Assembly: GCA_028277485.1 (NCBI GenBank)
Contig: JANQGE010000104.1
Span: forward strand, 1-51,584
Reading direction: 5' to 3'
Length of the DNA stretch: 51,584 bases
From: Chlorobium sp.
Lineage (GTDB): Bacteria > Bacteroidota > Chlorobiia > Chlorobiales > Chlorobiaceae
In this document: piece by piece, positions 8,201 through 16,251 of the stretch
Layout: each line of letters opens with the position of its first letter
How positions within the stretch are numbered: position 1 is the stretch's first letter
Program-made: the position numbers and the translations under genes
Notes under the pieces: generated by a model
Database searches by the model: none
What the model was told of the DNA's origin: nothing
What the model saw: the letters and a program-made list of their open reading frames with translations, nothing else

Positions 8201-8277
8201 TTGTGTAACCGCGGTATGAATGTGAAAAGAGTATTGATTTTCTTTCAAATAGCAAACCTGAAACAAAGGAGGTTGTC

Positions 8278-8496
8278 ATGCAGGATGAACATGTCGATAA
8301 TATTGTCTTTACGTTTGATACCATCGTAGTTCCCACCGGGAATTCTGAAACCCTCGCCGTTAATCTGGCTCGTCAGTTTTATCAGCAGATGAGAAAACAG
8401 GATTTTGATCAGAAACAGATTCTGAGGGTTGCAACCGAGCTTGTAAGCTGCCTGACGGCGAGCCTGGAAGAGTACAAAAATAAGATTATGCGTTAG
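8278..8496 (+). CDS. Small conserved-type hypothetical protein (72 aa)
   Basis: I do not recognise this protein. The ATG is preceded by AAAGGAGG five bases upstream, a strong ribosome site that supports a real gene. The product is acidic, probably helical and soluble, with no Cys, no signal peptide and no membrane segment. The centre (SETLAVNLARQFYQQMRKQDFDQKQILRVATELVSCL) looks like two amphipathic helices, as in small dimeric proteins. It stands alone between hemH and a TIR element. Confidence 0.75.
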   Translation: MQDEHVDNIVFTFDTIVVPTGNSETLAVNLARQFYQQMRKQDFDQKQILRVATELVSCLTASLEEYKNKIMR

Positions 8497-8505
8497 CGAA
8501 CCTCT

Positions 8506-8624
8506 ATGGCACCTCTAAAAACTTATTGCGCGCCCAAATTGCTGCGTTGGTCGGATAGGAGAGGGTTTTTGTGCTCCGTCCACCTTACACTTTGCTCGCT
8601 CATGACACTTTTTAGAGGTGCCCT
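8506..8624. mobile_element. TIR (MITE-like) element, copy 3 (~119 bp)
   Basis: Left end ATGGCACCTCTAAAAACTT, right end CACTTTTTAGAGGTGCCCTT, with an interior containing GCGTTGGTCGGATAGGAG and GTGCTCCGTCCACCTTAC. It is diverged from the other copies, with inner TIR positions changed from AATAAAT to AAAAAGT. It begins ten bases after the stop of the 72-aa gene and could form a transcript-end hairpin. Confidence 0.7.
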
Positions 8625-8765
8625 TAATTTTTTTTGTTGTGCAACCTGACTATATCTCGCTGGACGGATAAAGAGGTTTCAGGACTCACGGCAATCTACA
8701 GGGGCACCCTTTTGATAACCAGCGCATTCGGGTCAGTTTTGAATTTTGACTTTGACATTTGTCGC

Positions 8766-9674
8766 ATGCATAATTTTTTCCTTCTTATAATTTGTTTTCT
8801 TGCCGGGGTGCTGCTGCGGAACGTTAAAAGAATGCCGCAGAACACTCCTTCGGTGCTCAACAGTTTTATCATTCATGTTTCACTTCCCGCAATTACGCTT
8901 TTATCCATTCGCAATCTCAGCATGTCGATCGACGTGTTGTATATGGCAGCCATGCCGTGGCTGCACTTCGGGTTGGGCGCGGCTTTTTTCCTTCTCCTCG
9001 GGCGGTTACTGAAACTGCCGCGGGGTACTGTCGGAGTGCTGATGCTGACAGGCGGTTTGGGCAATACCTCTTTTGTCGGCCTGCCGATGATCGAGGTGTT
9101 TTACGGCAAAGAAGGGCTGGTGAGCGGGATCATCGTTGACCAGCTTGGTTCTTTCATGGTGCTTTCAACGTTCGGGATTGCCGTTGCAGGGATCTATTCG
9201 GACGGCATGCCGTCCGCCGGGGATGTTCTCAAGCGCATTGTTTCTTTTCCGCCTTTTGTCGCTCTGGTGATTTCGGTAGCGCTAATTCCTGTTGATTACC
9301 CTGAGTGGCTTATTGCGGTGCTTGGGCGCCTGGGTGATACGCTGGCTCCGCTGGCGCTGTTTTCAGTGGGTTATCAGTTCCATCCTGGCCATTTCGAGGG
9401 AAATCTTCGTAACCTTGCCCTGGGTCTGGGTTTCAAACTGCTGCTGGCGCCCCTGGTAATCTATGTCCTCTATGTCCAGATTCTCGGCCTCGAAGGGCTG
9501 CCGGTCAGAGTGACGCTTTTCGAGGCGGCAATGCCGCCCATGATCACGGCAGGTATCATCGCCGCTGAGCATGGTATCAACCCGCCATTGGCCAACCTGA
9601 TGGTTGCCGTAGGGGTCGTGCTCTCTTTTCTGACACTGCCTCTCTGGTGGATGGTGTTGCAGGTCTTCCTGTAA
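8766..9674 (+). CDS. AEC-family (auxin efflux carrier-like) permease
   Basis: An inner-membrane secondary transporter of the AEC/BART type. Family members move organic anions such as malate, but the substrate here is unknown. About ten hydrophobic segments span the 302 residues, beginning NFFLLIICFLAGVLL. The family asparagine/proline segments are visible in SLPAITLLSI and GGLGNTSFVGLPMIEVFYG (about residues 95-115), and again in FEAAMPPMITAGIIAAEHG. The open frame extends upstream to 8634, but the ATG at 8766 starts directly at the first membrane helix and is the likely start. Confidence 0.85.
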   Translation: MHNFFLLIICFLAGVLLRNVKRMPQNTPSVLNSFIIHVSLPAITLLSIRNLSMSIDVLYMAAMPWLHFGLGAAFFLLLGRLLKLPRGTVGVLMLTGGLGNTSFVGLPMIEVFYGKEGLVSGIIVDQLGSFMVLSTFGIAVAGIYSDGMPSAGDVLKRIVSFPPFVALVISVALIPVDYPEWLIAVLGRLGDTLAPLALFSVGYQFHPGHFEGNLRNLALGLGFKLLLAPLVIYVLYVQILGLEGLPVRVTLFEAAMPPMITAGIIAAEHGINPPLANLMVAVGVVLSFLTLPLWWMVLQVFL

Positions 9675-9681
9675 GCAGGTG

Positions 9682-9736
9682 TTTTATTCAGAATAAAAGG
9701 TGTGTATTTTTAAAATACAGTATATGCATTTATGCA
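9682..9736. promoter_or_regulatory. Cluster of AT-rich perfect palindromes
   Basis: Seven bases after the AEC stop codon lie TTTTATTCAGAATAAAA (9682-9698, perfect around a central A) and TGTATTTTTAAAATACA (9703-9719, perfect around a central T). A looser ATGCAT-TT-ATGCAT follows at about 9723-9736. They may end AEC transcription or bind a regulator of the DUF1499 gene downstream; the sequence does not decide. Confidence 0.45.
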
Positions 9737-9875
9737 TGGTCGCCAGGCAGGTGACTTGTCATCACAGGACAACAGGGGGGGATCCCGGTTTACCGATGAA
9801 ACATCCCGACCGGAAGATGACTGAGGAAGGACGGACAGGGACTGAAAAGGCATGTAACAAAAAAACAAAACAGCT

Positions 9876-10322
9876 ATGGACATAATCAACGACCTGCTCA
9901 AGACTTTTACAAGCACGGTTTCCGGCTTGTGGCCGCAGCCGTCTGAAAAGCCTGACCTCATTGACGGAAAGCTTAGACCCTGCCCTGGAACGCCGAACTG
10001 TGTATGCAGTGAGCGTTCCGGTTCACCGGAGTGGATAGAGCCGATATTGTTTAAGCCAATGAAACCCGGCGACGCATGGAACCATCTTAAAACGGTGGTC
10101 GATGATATGGGGGGAGTAGTGCGAAGTGACAAGGATAATTATATCTGGTCGACATTTACGGTGCCTTTGTTTGGATTTGTAGATGATGTCGAGTTTCGCC
10201 TGGATAATGATTCGGGGGCTATTCAGGTGCGGTCCTCGTCAAGACTTGGCTTTTCCGATCTTGGGGTCAACAGGAGCCGTGTGGAAGATATTCGCCGAAG
10301 GTTTACGGGTAAAGAATGTTAG
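9876..10322 (+). CDS. DUF1499 family protein
   Basis: A 148-aa protein of the DUF1499 family, whose function is not established. The hallmarks are the N-terminal LRPCPGTPNCVCSERSGSPEWIEP (about residues 33-56) and later YIWSTFTVPLFGFVDDVEFRLD, then VRSSSRLGFSDLGVNRSRVEDIR near the C-terminus. No signal peptide is obvious. The ATG is preceded by A-rich sequence without a clear ribosome site. The roughly 200-bp leader holds the AT palindromes, and a nested hairpin follows the gene. Confidence 0.85.
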   Translation: MDIINDLLKTFTSTVSGLWPQPSEKPDLIDGKLRPCPGTPNCVCSERSGSPEWIEPILFKPMKPGDAWNHLKTVVDDMGGVVRSDKDNYIWSTFTVPLFGFVDDVEFRLDNDSGAIQVRSSSRLGFSDLGVNRSRVEDIRRRFTGKEC

Positions 10323-10341
10323 TTGTCAATAGAAGTTCCCG

Positions 10342-10409
10342 CAACAATTGCCTGTTCCACCGGTACCGATCGTTTTTGTTGATCGGTATGTGTGGGTAGG
10401 CAATTGTTG
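10342..10409 (+). terminator. Nested hairpin after the DUF1499 gene
   Basis: Outer arms CAACAATTGCCT (10342-10353) and AGGCAATTGTTG (10398-10409) are a perfect 12-bp pair. Inside, ACCGATC (10365-10371) pairs with GATCGGT (10381-10387). The 3' flank is only weakly T-rich, so it may be a terminator or another RNA structure. Confidence 0.45.
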
Positions 10410-10439
10410 TTTCTAATTCAGCAAAGGAATAAAAAAGAG

Positions 10440-10725
10440 GGAAGGTATTAGGTGCTATGTGCTAAGTGTTAAGCGGGAAAAAATAATCGGAGATCGGGGT
10501 CGGAAGAGTAGTGACAGCGACAAGTCAAAATTCAAAAGTAAAAAGTCAAAAAGGGGAAAGTTGGCAGTAGGCAGTTGGCAAAAGGGACTGAGCGAGGGAA
10601 AAAGGGATCAAGGAAGAGAAAAGATCGATTCCCGATTCCGATAGCGACGGCGAACCCCGATTTTCTCTCTTTCGGAGATCGGGGTCGGGATCGGGTTTCG
10701 GGGTCGAAAAAGTAGCGACGAGCGG
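10440..10725. repeat. Heptamer-repeat mosaic, block 4
   Basis: Starts with a word set not prominent in the other blocks: TTAGGTG, CTATGTG, CTAAGTG, TTAAGCG. Then come a TCAAAAT/TCAAAAG/TAAAAAG run, TTGGCAG/TAGGCAG and the conserved core. In the core, GCGAACCCCGATTTTC is followed after about 15 bases by GGAGATCGGGGTCGGGATC and TCGGGTTTCGGGGTCG. The reverse-complementary ACCCCGA and TCGGGGT words can pair. It sits in the leader of the redox operon. Confidence 0.8.
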
Positions 10726-10818
10726 GACACGCGAATGCATGGATGCTGATTCTCGTGTGAACGCTACAGTCTATTCAGGATAACAAGCGTAAAAATCACT
10801 AACAAAGGAGGTTATTTC

Positions 10819-11403
10819 GTGGAACAAAGCTCCCTGGAAGCCACGGTTGATAAAGTATTGGTACAGAAATGGATTGCTGAAATCGGAAGCGATGCTCCAG
10901 CGGCAGTTCCTCTACTCCAGGCGGTTCAGAATGAGTACGGTTATTTGCCGAGGGAAGCGATGAATATCATTGTTTCCGAGACTGATATAAGTGCCAGTCA
11001 GCTTTTTGGTGTTGCCACATTCTATTCCCAGTTTCGGTTAGATCCGGTCGGAAGATTTATTATCAAGGTTTGTCATGGAACCGCCTGCCATGTCAGCGGT
11101 GCGGATCGTATCAACACTGCTCTGAGGCAAAGCCTGGGGATCAAGGATGAAAAAGAGGACACGGCGCGTAATGGGAGCTACACTATAGAAGATGTTGCTT
11201 GTATCGGTTGCTGCAGTCTTGCCCCCGTCATGCTGATTGGGGATGAGACGTTTGGGAATTTGAAAGGAGCCGATGCTCAGAGAAGTTTGAAAAAGCATGC
11301 CCGTCAGCATGGGGAGTTTCTGCCGGGCCACGAAGAAAAAAGAAGCGAAGCCGATGCCCCTGAAAAGAAGTCGCCCGGTAAAAAGAAAAAGGAGATGCTA
11401 TGA
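10819..11403 (+). CDS. NuoE-like [2Fe-2S] subunit of a bifurcating transhydrogenase-type complex (StnC/HydC-like)
   Basis: A thioredoxin-fold [2Fe-2S] protein that passes electrons to or from its NuoF-like partner. It is 194 aa, with cluster ligands C85, C90 (VCHGTAC) and C128, C132 (ACIGCC). After about residue 165 a Lys/Glu-rich tail (EEKRSEADAPEKKSPGKKKK) replaces an ordered end. The GTG at 10819 has AAAGGAGG six bases upstream and opens the operon. It overlaps the next gene (ATGA-type overlap at 11400-11403). Green sulfur bacteria generally have complex I without NuoEFG, so this belongs to a soluble complex. Confidence 0.85.
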   Translation: MEQSSLEATVDKVLVQKWIAEIGSDAPAAVPLLQAVQNEYGYLPREAMNIIVSETDISASQLFGVATFYSQFRLDPVGRFIIKVCHGTACHVSGADRINTALRQSLGIKDEKEDTARNGSYTIEDVACIGCCSLAPVMLIGDETFGNLKGADAQRSLKKHARQHGEFLPGHEEKRSEADAPEKKSPGKKKKEML

Positions 11404-13184
11404 GTGCACAGCCATCAACACCGGTAACGATTATTGTGGGCGAGGGCACATGCGGCATAGCGGCGGGTGCAAAAGATGTTTTCGAGACATTCCGAGATAT
11501 GGCCCCTGAAACCGAAATCAAGACTGTGGGTTGTGTGGGAATGTGCCACGAGGAAGTAATGGTTGAAATTTTCGATGACGAAGGCGGTTCCTACCTTTAC
11601 GGAAAGGTCGATAAAAAAAGTATTCCTGCCATTCTCAAGTTCCATCGAGGGGAAGGGGCGCTGCCGGGCGACCATTTGATCCGTTCCAGCGTGCAGCCGG
11701 ATGGAGCGGAGTATCTTACCCGCCAGACGAGGATCGCCTTGCGCAATGTTGGACGGCTGGATCCGAAGTCGCTGGAAGAGTATCGGGAGCGAGGCGGTTA
11801 CCGGTCGATCGAAAAAATCCTGACGGATGGTATTTCGCCGGAAGAGGTGATCGAGGAGATCAAGACAGCCGGTTTGCGCGGACGTGGAGGTGCAGGATTT
11901 CCCACGGCGGTTAAATGGAACTTTGCCCGGTCGGCCAAAGGAGATGAAAAATACCTGATCTGCAATGGTGATGAAGGAGATCCGGGAGCTTTCATGGACC
12001 GTTCATTGCTGGAAGGCGATCCTCACAGTGTGCTTGAAGGGATGCTGATTGCCGCGTATGCTATCGGGGCTTCCTTCGGATATGCGTATATTCGGGCGGA
12101 ATATCCCCTTGCTGTCGAACACTTTGGCAAGGCTATTCAGGATGCCCGAATAGCCGGGTTTCTTGGTAAAAACATTCTCGGGCATGCTTTTGATTTTGAT
12201 GTTAAAATCAAACAAGGTGCAGGTGCTTTCGTCTGCGGTGAGGAGACTGCTTTGATTGCTTCTGTCGAAGGTAACCGCGGTATGCCGCGCATCCGGCCGC
12301 CTTTTCCGGCGGTCAGGGGGCTTTTTGGAAAGCCGACGATTATTAACAATGTCGAAACGCTGGCCAATCTGGCATGGATTATTGAAAAAGGCGGTGCGGC
12401 TTATGCCGGAATCGGAACGGGAGAATCGAAAGGAACAAAAGTGTTTGCTCTGGCCGGAACCATAAAACGGGGCGGCCTGGTTGAGGTTCCGATGGGGATG
12501 ACGATCCGGGAAGTACTGTATGATATCGGTGGCGGCCCTTCAACAGGCCGTCCGATAAAAGCGGTACAGCTTGGCGGGCCCAGCGGGGGCTGTATTCCTG
12601 AATCACTTTTCGATACCCCCATCGAGTACGAGGCGCTCAATGCCACGGGTGCAATCATGGGGTCGGGCGGTATGGTGGTCATGGATACCAGGTCCTGTAT
12701 GGTGGATATTGCCCGCTATTTTCTTGAGTTTACCCAAATAGAATCTTGCGGTAAATGTACTTTCTGCAGGATAGGAACCCTTCGCATGAAAGAACTGCTG
12801 ACCAGAATCTGTGGCGGCGAGGGAACGATGGAAGACATCGATATGTTGGAAAACGTTGCTCATCAGGTGAAATCTTCAAGCTTGTGCGGCCTGGGCCAGA
12901 CAGCCCCGAATCCGGTCCTGACGACATTGAAGTATTTCAGAGATGAATATGTTGCGCATGTTGAGGAAAAAAGGTGTCCTGCAGGAGTGTGCAAGGGGCT
13001 TATCACCCATACTATTGTGAAAGACCGCTGTACAGGCTGCTCGATTTGTGACCGTTATTGTCCGGTGGATGCAATTACCGGTGTGGTTAAACAACCCGGG
13101 AGCTGGGTGATCGATCAGGAACTCTGTATCAACTGCGGCATGTGTGTCGAAGTCTGTAATTTTGATGCGATTCGTGTTCAATAG
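11400..13184 (+). CDS. NuoF-like FMN/Fe-S NADH-binding subunit (StnB/HydB-like)
   Basis: The NAD(H)/FMN core of HydABC/Stn-type complexes. The order in 594 aa is an N-terminal thioredoxin-like cluster domain (C18, C45, C49; only three of the usual four Cys are evident) and then the NuoF FMN/NADH domain with GLRGRGGAGFPTAVKWN and ICNGDEGDPGAFMDR. The NuoF [4Fe-4S] motif CGKCTFC is near residue 450, with its distal Cys in SSLCGLG near 495. A C-terminal two-cluster ferredoxin follows (C544, C547, C550, C554; C576, C579, C582, C586). Complex I NuoF lacks the N- and C-terminal additions, which are typical of the BfuB/HydB group. Overlaps the NuoE-like gene by four bases. Confidence 0.88.
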   Translation: MSAQPSTPVTIIVGEGTCGIAAGAKDVFETFRDMAPETEIKTVGCVGMCHEEVMVEIFDDEGGSYLYGKVDKKSIPAILKFHRGEGALPGDHLIRSSVQPDGAEYLTRQTRIALRNVGRLDPKSLEEYRERGGYRSIEKILTDGISPEEVIEEIKTAGLRGRGGAGFPTAVKWNFARSAKGDEKYLICNGDEGDPGAFMDRSLLEGDPHSVLEGMLIAAYAIGASFGYAYIRAEYPLAVEHFGKAIQDARIAGFLGKNILGHAFDFDVKIKQGAGAFVCGEETALIASVEGNRGMPRIRPPFPAVRGLFGKPTIINNVETLANLAWIIEKGGAAYAGIGTGESKGTKVFALAGTIKRGGLVEVPMGMTIREVLYDIGGGPSTGRPIKAVQLGGPSGGCIPESLFDTPIEYEALNATGAIMGSGGMVVMDTRSCMVDIARYFLEFTQIESCGKCTFCRIGTLRMKELLTRICGGEGTMEDIDMLENVAHQVKSSSLCGLGQTAPNPVLTTLKYFRDEYVAHVEEKRCPAGVCKGLITHTIVKDRCTGCSICDRYCPVDAITGVVKQPGSWVIDQELCINCGMCVEVCNFDAIRVQ

Positions 13185-13240
13185 GTTTGGAAGGATGCGT
13201 GTTTACCCAGCCGATATTCGAAACGATCAACGTGGATGTT

Positions 13241-16240
13241 ATGAGCGATACCGTTACCATTACACTGAATAATGAGGATGTTGAAGCTCCTGCAGGGGCC
13301 ACTATTCGTGAAGCGGCTGAAGCCAGCGGTATTCATATTCCAACGTTTTGCTATGATGACCGTTTGAAACCGTATGCCTCATGTTTTCTCTGTGTGGTGG
13401 AAGTTGAAAAGGCAAAAGGCCTGTTGCCGGCATGCAGTACCCGGGTTACGCCGGGTATGGTGATCCGGACCGACAGCGAAAAAGTAACGAGCGCAAGGAA
13501 AATGGCTCTTGAGCTGCTGCTTTCCGACCACGCCGGTGATTGCATTGCCCCTTGTGAAGCCACCTGTCCGGCTCATATCGACATCCAGGGCTATATAGCG
13601 CATATCGCCAACGGCAATCCCGAGGCTGCTGTGAGGCTCATTAAACGGTCAAATCCGCTGCCGGTTGTTTGTGGCCGGATCTGTCCACATCCCTGTGAAT
13701 CCCAGTGCCGCCGCGGTCTGGTTGATGAACCGGTTGCGATCAACCCGCTCAAGCGGTTCGCCTCCGAGTTCGAGCTGCAGAATGGGGCATTTTTGCCTGA
13801 AACCGCCCCGGATACGGGAAAACGTGTGGCGATTGTCGGAGGGGGGCCTGCCGGATTAAGTGCTGCGTATTATCTGCGCCAGATGGGGCATGCCGTTGTT
13901 GTTTTCGAGGCACTGCCAAAACTTGGCGGCATGGTCCGCTACGGAATCCCCAGGTTCCGTCTTCCCTGGGATCTTTTGGACAATGAAATCAAGGCGATTC
14001 TTGATCTGGGTGTGGAGGTGCATACCGGCCGGAAGCTTGGTGAGGATTTCACGATTTCCAGCCTGAAAGAAGATGGTTTCGATGCGGTTCTGCTGGCTAT
14101 AGGCGCTCATCAGGCGAAGCCGATGAGAGTTAAGAATGAAGATGCTGACGGGGTGATTGGCGGTATTGATTTTCTGCGGAAAGTTGTCCTTGGAGAGCGT
14201 GTCGATATCGGTGAAAAAGTGGCTGTGATCGGTGGTGGTGATACGGCGATGGACTGTGCACGTGTGGCCCGGCGCATGGGCGCAAAGGCAACCCTTCTCT
14301 ATCGTCGAACACAAGCTGAAATGCCTGCACTTCCTATGGAACAGGAGGAGACCATGGAAGAAGGGGTGGAGTTCCGGTTTCTTACAGCTCCCACTGAAGT
14401 GCTTGTCGATGATAGAGGACAGGCTTCGCATCTCCGGGTCATCTCCATGAAACTGGGAGAACCGGATGAGTCCGGCCGCCGCCGTCCGGTTCCTGTCGAG
14501 GGGTCTGAAGAGGATTTGCCGTTCGATCTGATTATCAGTGCGATCGGTCAGGATCCCGACATGTCGTGCGTCCAGGATGATCCGGAAAAACCCGGGATTA
14601 CCCGCTGGAACACCTTTGTTTATGATGAAAAAACCAATGTTACCTCTCAGGAAGGGATCTTTGCAGCCGGTGACTGTGCTTTCGGGCCTGATACTGTCAT
14701 ACGGGCAGTTGGTGAAGGGCAGCGGGCGGCTAAAGCCATCAACCTCTATCTGTCTGGTGCGGACGTTCGGCTGCAGAACGAATACTCAATTTCCCGCGGG
14801 CGCATCGAGGCGTTGAATATGGAGGATTATGCCCCTCGTTATGCCCATAAAAAACGAATCCAGGATACCGTATTTCCGCCTGAACGGCGTTTGGAGAAAG
14901 GGGGATGGGATGCCATCAATAAAGGGCTTGAGGAGATGCAGGCTATAGCGGAAGCGTCGCGCTGCATCGAGTGTGGCTGTAACGCCCGCTTTGATTGTGG
15001 CCTGAGAAAATACGCAACCGAATACGGAGCTGACGAGAAGCGTTTCGTCGGTGAAAAAAGACGTTACAATGATGATGTACGGCATCCTCTCATAAAAATC
15101 GAGGGGGATAAATGTATTACATGCGGCAGTTGTGTGAGGATGTGTCTGGAAGTCCGGGGCATAGGAGCTTTGAGCTTTATTGATCGGGGGTTTGGAACCC
15201 GTGTAGGGCCTAACTTCGATGACCCCCTTCAGGAAACAGGCTGCGATGCATGCGGCATGTGCATGGATGTCTGTCCTACCGGGGCACTTGCCCCGAATAC
15301 CGGGAAGGAAGCAGGTCCGTGGGTAGCCGAAAGCGTGCAAACTACCTGTACAGCATGCAGCCGGGGATGCGGGTTGAAGGTGTATGCCACCGAAGGCAGG
15401 GTTGTAAAGATCCAAAGCATTGAAGGTGATTCCGTTAATAATGCAATACTGTGTGCGGAAGGCCGGTTCGGTTATCAACTGCTCGACGGCATGTGTAAGG
15501 GGAGTGAGCAGTCCGCGGTTCAGGAGGCCGGAGAAATGCTTGCTTCGGCCGGACAGCTGGCTGTTGTTGTTTCGCCGAGACTCACTATTGAGCAAATGTA
15601 TGCAGCCGCGCGTCTTGCAAGGCGTTTCAAGGGCAGGCTTTATTATCCGGTTCCTGAAAATATCCGTTCGGGAGTGCGGATTCAGGCTGCCTACAGTAAA
15701 AAAGCTGGTGAAGCCAATACAGCTCTGCTGGATCGGTTGAGTGCCATGGCCCTGACCGGCAATGAGAGACCGGATGCAGACACGGTGCTGCTCATTGGGG
15801 TGGGACTCGATGCAGAGAAGGGGCAAAAAGTGATCAGCATCAATCCCGCAAGCGATAATGCCGACTGTTATTTTGTGTTGCCTGACCCTCTGCAGACCGA
15901 TGGTTTGATGCTGAACCGGGATGGCAGTCTTTGTGTGATTCGTGCCGTACTTCCAAAAGAAGAAAAGGTGCTGGATTGCCACGCATTGCTTGCACGGCTG
16001 GCGGGACAGGAATCATTAGCTGAACTCGATGAGCTGCGTAGTGAGTTGGCCGATGAGATCGGGGAGTTGTCTGTGATAACGAAACTTGATCATGGAAAAC
16101 GTCTGTTTTCATCCGACCTCGAGCCGGTATTGAAAAGTGTGGGAACCGACAACCGGGAAAAAGCGTTTTCAGACCATCTGGAAAACATTGGAATGTATCG
16201 ACAGAGATGTGAGTGTGCTGCAGATGGAATAGTTACTTAA
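13241..16240 (+). CDS. GltD/NfnB-type flavoprotein with NuoG-like ends (StnA-like transhydrogenase subunit)
   Basis: A 999-aa composite. An N-terminal NuoG/FdhA-like [2Fe-2S] domain (C37, C48, C51, C65) is followed by a GltD-type cluster segment (CEATC near 105-109, then C144, C148, C152, C156). The GltD-type oxidoreductase has an FAD motif GGGPAG at 200-205, a second nucleotide motif VAVIGGGDTAMDC near 330 and AAGDCAFGPDT. Next come two [4Fe-4S] motifs near 625 and 667 and a molybdopterin-oxidoreductase-type Fe4S4 domain near 702-745. The end is a degenerate ~250-residue MopB remnant with no catalytic Mo motif. With its two partners this fits Sporomusa-type Nfn (NADPH + oxidised ferredoxin/NAD+ exchange). 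Start uncertain: the frame is open to a TTG at 13187; I chose the ATG at 13241, at the first beta-strand. Confidence 0.85.
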   Translation: MSDTVTITLNNEDVEAPAGATIREAAEASGIHIPTFCYDDRLKPYASCFLCVVEVEKAKGLLPACSTRVTPGMVIRTDSEKVTSARKMALELLLSDHAGDCIAPCEATCPAHIDIQGYIAHIANGNPEAAVRLIKRSNPLPVVCGRICPHPCESQCRRGLVDEPVAINPLKRFASEFELQNGAFLPETAPDTGKRVAIVGGGPAGLSAAYYLRQMGHAVVVFEALPKLGGMVRYGIPRFRLPWDLLDNEIKAILDLGVEVHTGRKLGEDFTISSLKEDGFDAVLLAIGAHQAKPMRVKNEDADGVIGGIDFLRKVVLGERVDIGEKVAVIGGGDTAMDCARVARRMGAKATLLYRRTQAEMPALPMEQEETMEEGVEFRFLTAPTEVLVDDRGQASHLRVISMKLGEPDESGRRRPVPVEGSEEDLPFDLIISAIGQDPDMSCVQDDPEKPGITRWNTFVYDEKTNVTSQEGIFAAGDCAFGPDTVIRAVGEGQRAAKAINLYLSGADVRLQNEYSISRGRIEALNMEDYAPRYAHKKRIQDTVFPPERRLEKGGWDAINKGLEEMQAIAEASRCIECGCNARFDCGLRKYATEYGADEKRFVGEKRRYNDDVRHPLIKIEGDKCITCGSCVRMCLEVRGIGALSFIDRGFGTRVGPNFDDPLQETGCDACGMCMDVCPTGALAPNTGKEAGPWVAESVQTTCTACSRGCGLKVYATEGRVVKIQSIEGDSVNNAILCAEGRFGYQLLDGMCKGSEQSAVQEAGEMLASAGQLAVVVSPRLTIEQMYAAARLARRFKGRLYYPVPENIRSGVRIQAAYSKKAGEANTALLDRLSAMALTGNERPDADTVLLIGVGLDAEKGQKVISINPASDNADCYFVLPDPLQTDGLMLNRDGSLCVIRAVLPKEEKVLDCHALLARLAGQESLAELDELRSELADEIGELSVITKLDHGKRLFSSDLEPVLKSVGTDNREKAFSDHLENIGMYRQRCECAADGIVT

Positions 16241-16251
16241 CGATCCGTTTA

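Noticed and set aside
8123..8329. 68-codon frame overlapping the 72-aa gene
   Set aside because: Runs through the TGAGCG inverted repeat and overlaps the gene with the strong ribosome site; probably not translated.
10819..13184. Respiratory complex I NuoEF
   Set aside because: The NuoF-like protein has extra N- and C-terminal Fe-S domains, and the third gene carries GltD and degenerate MopB parts, unlike complex I.
14786..15982. 398-codon minus-strand open frame opposite the GltD-type gene
   Set aside because: Composition is typical of an antisense shadow (Cys/His-rich, no domain), and the sense strand encodes clear Fe-S and FAD motifs.
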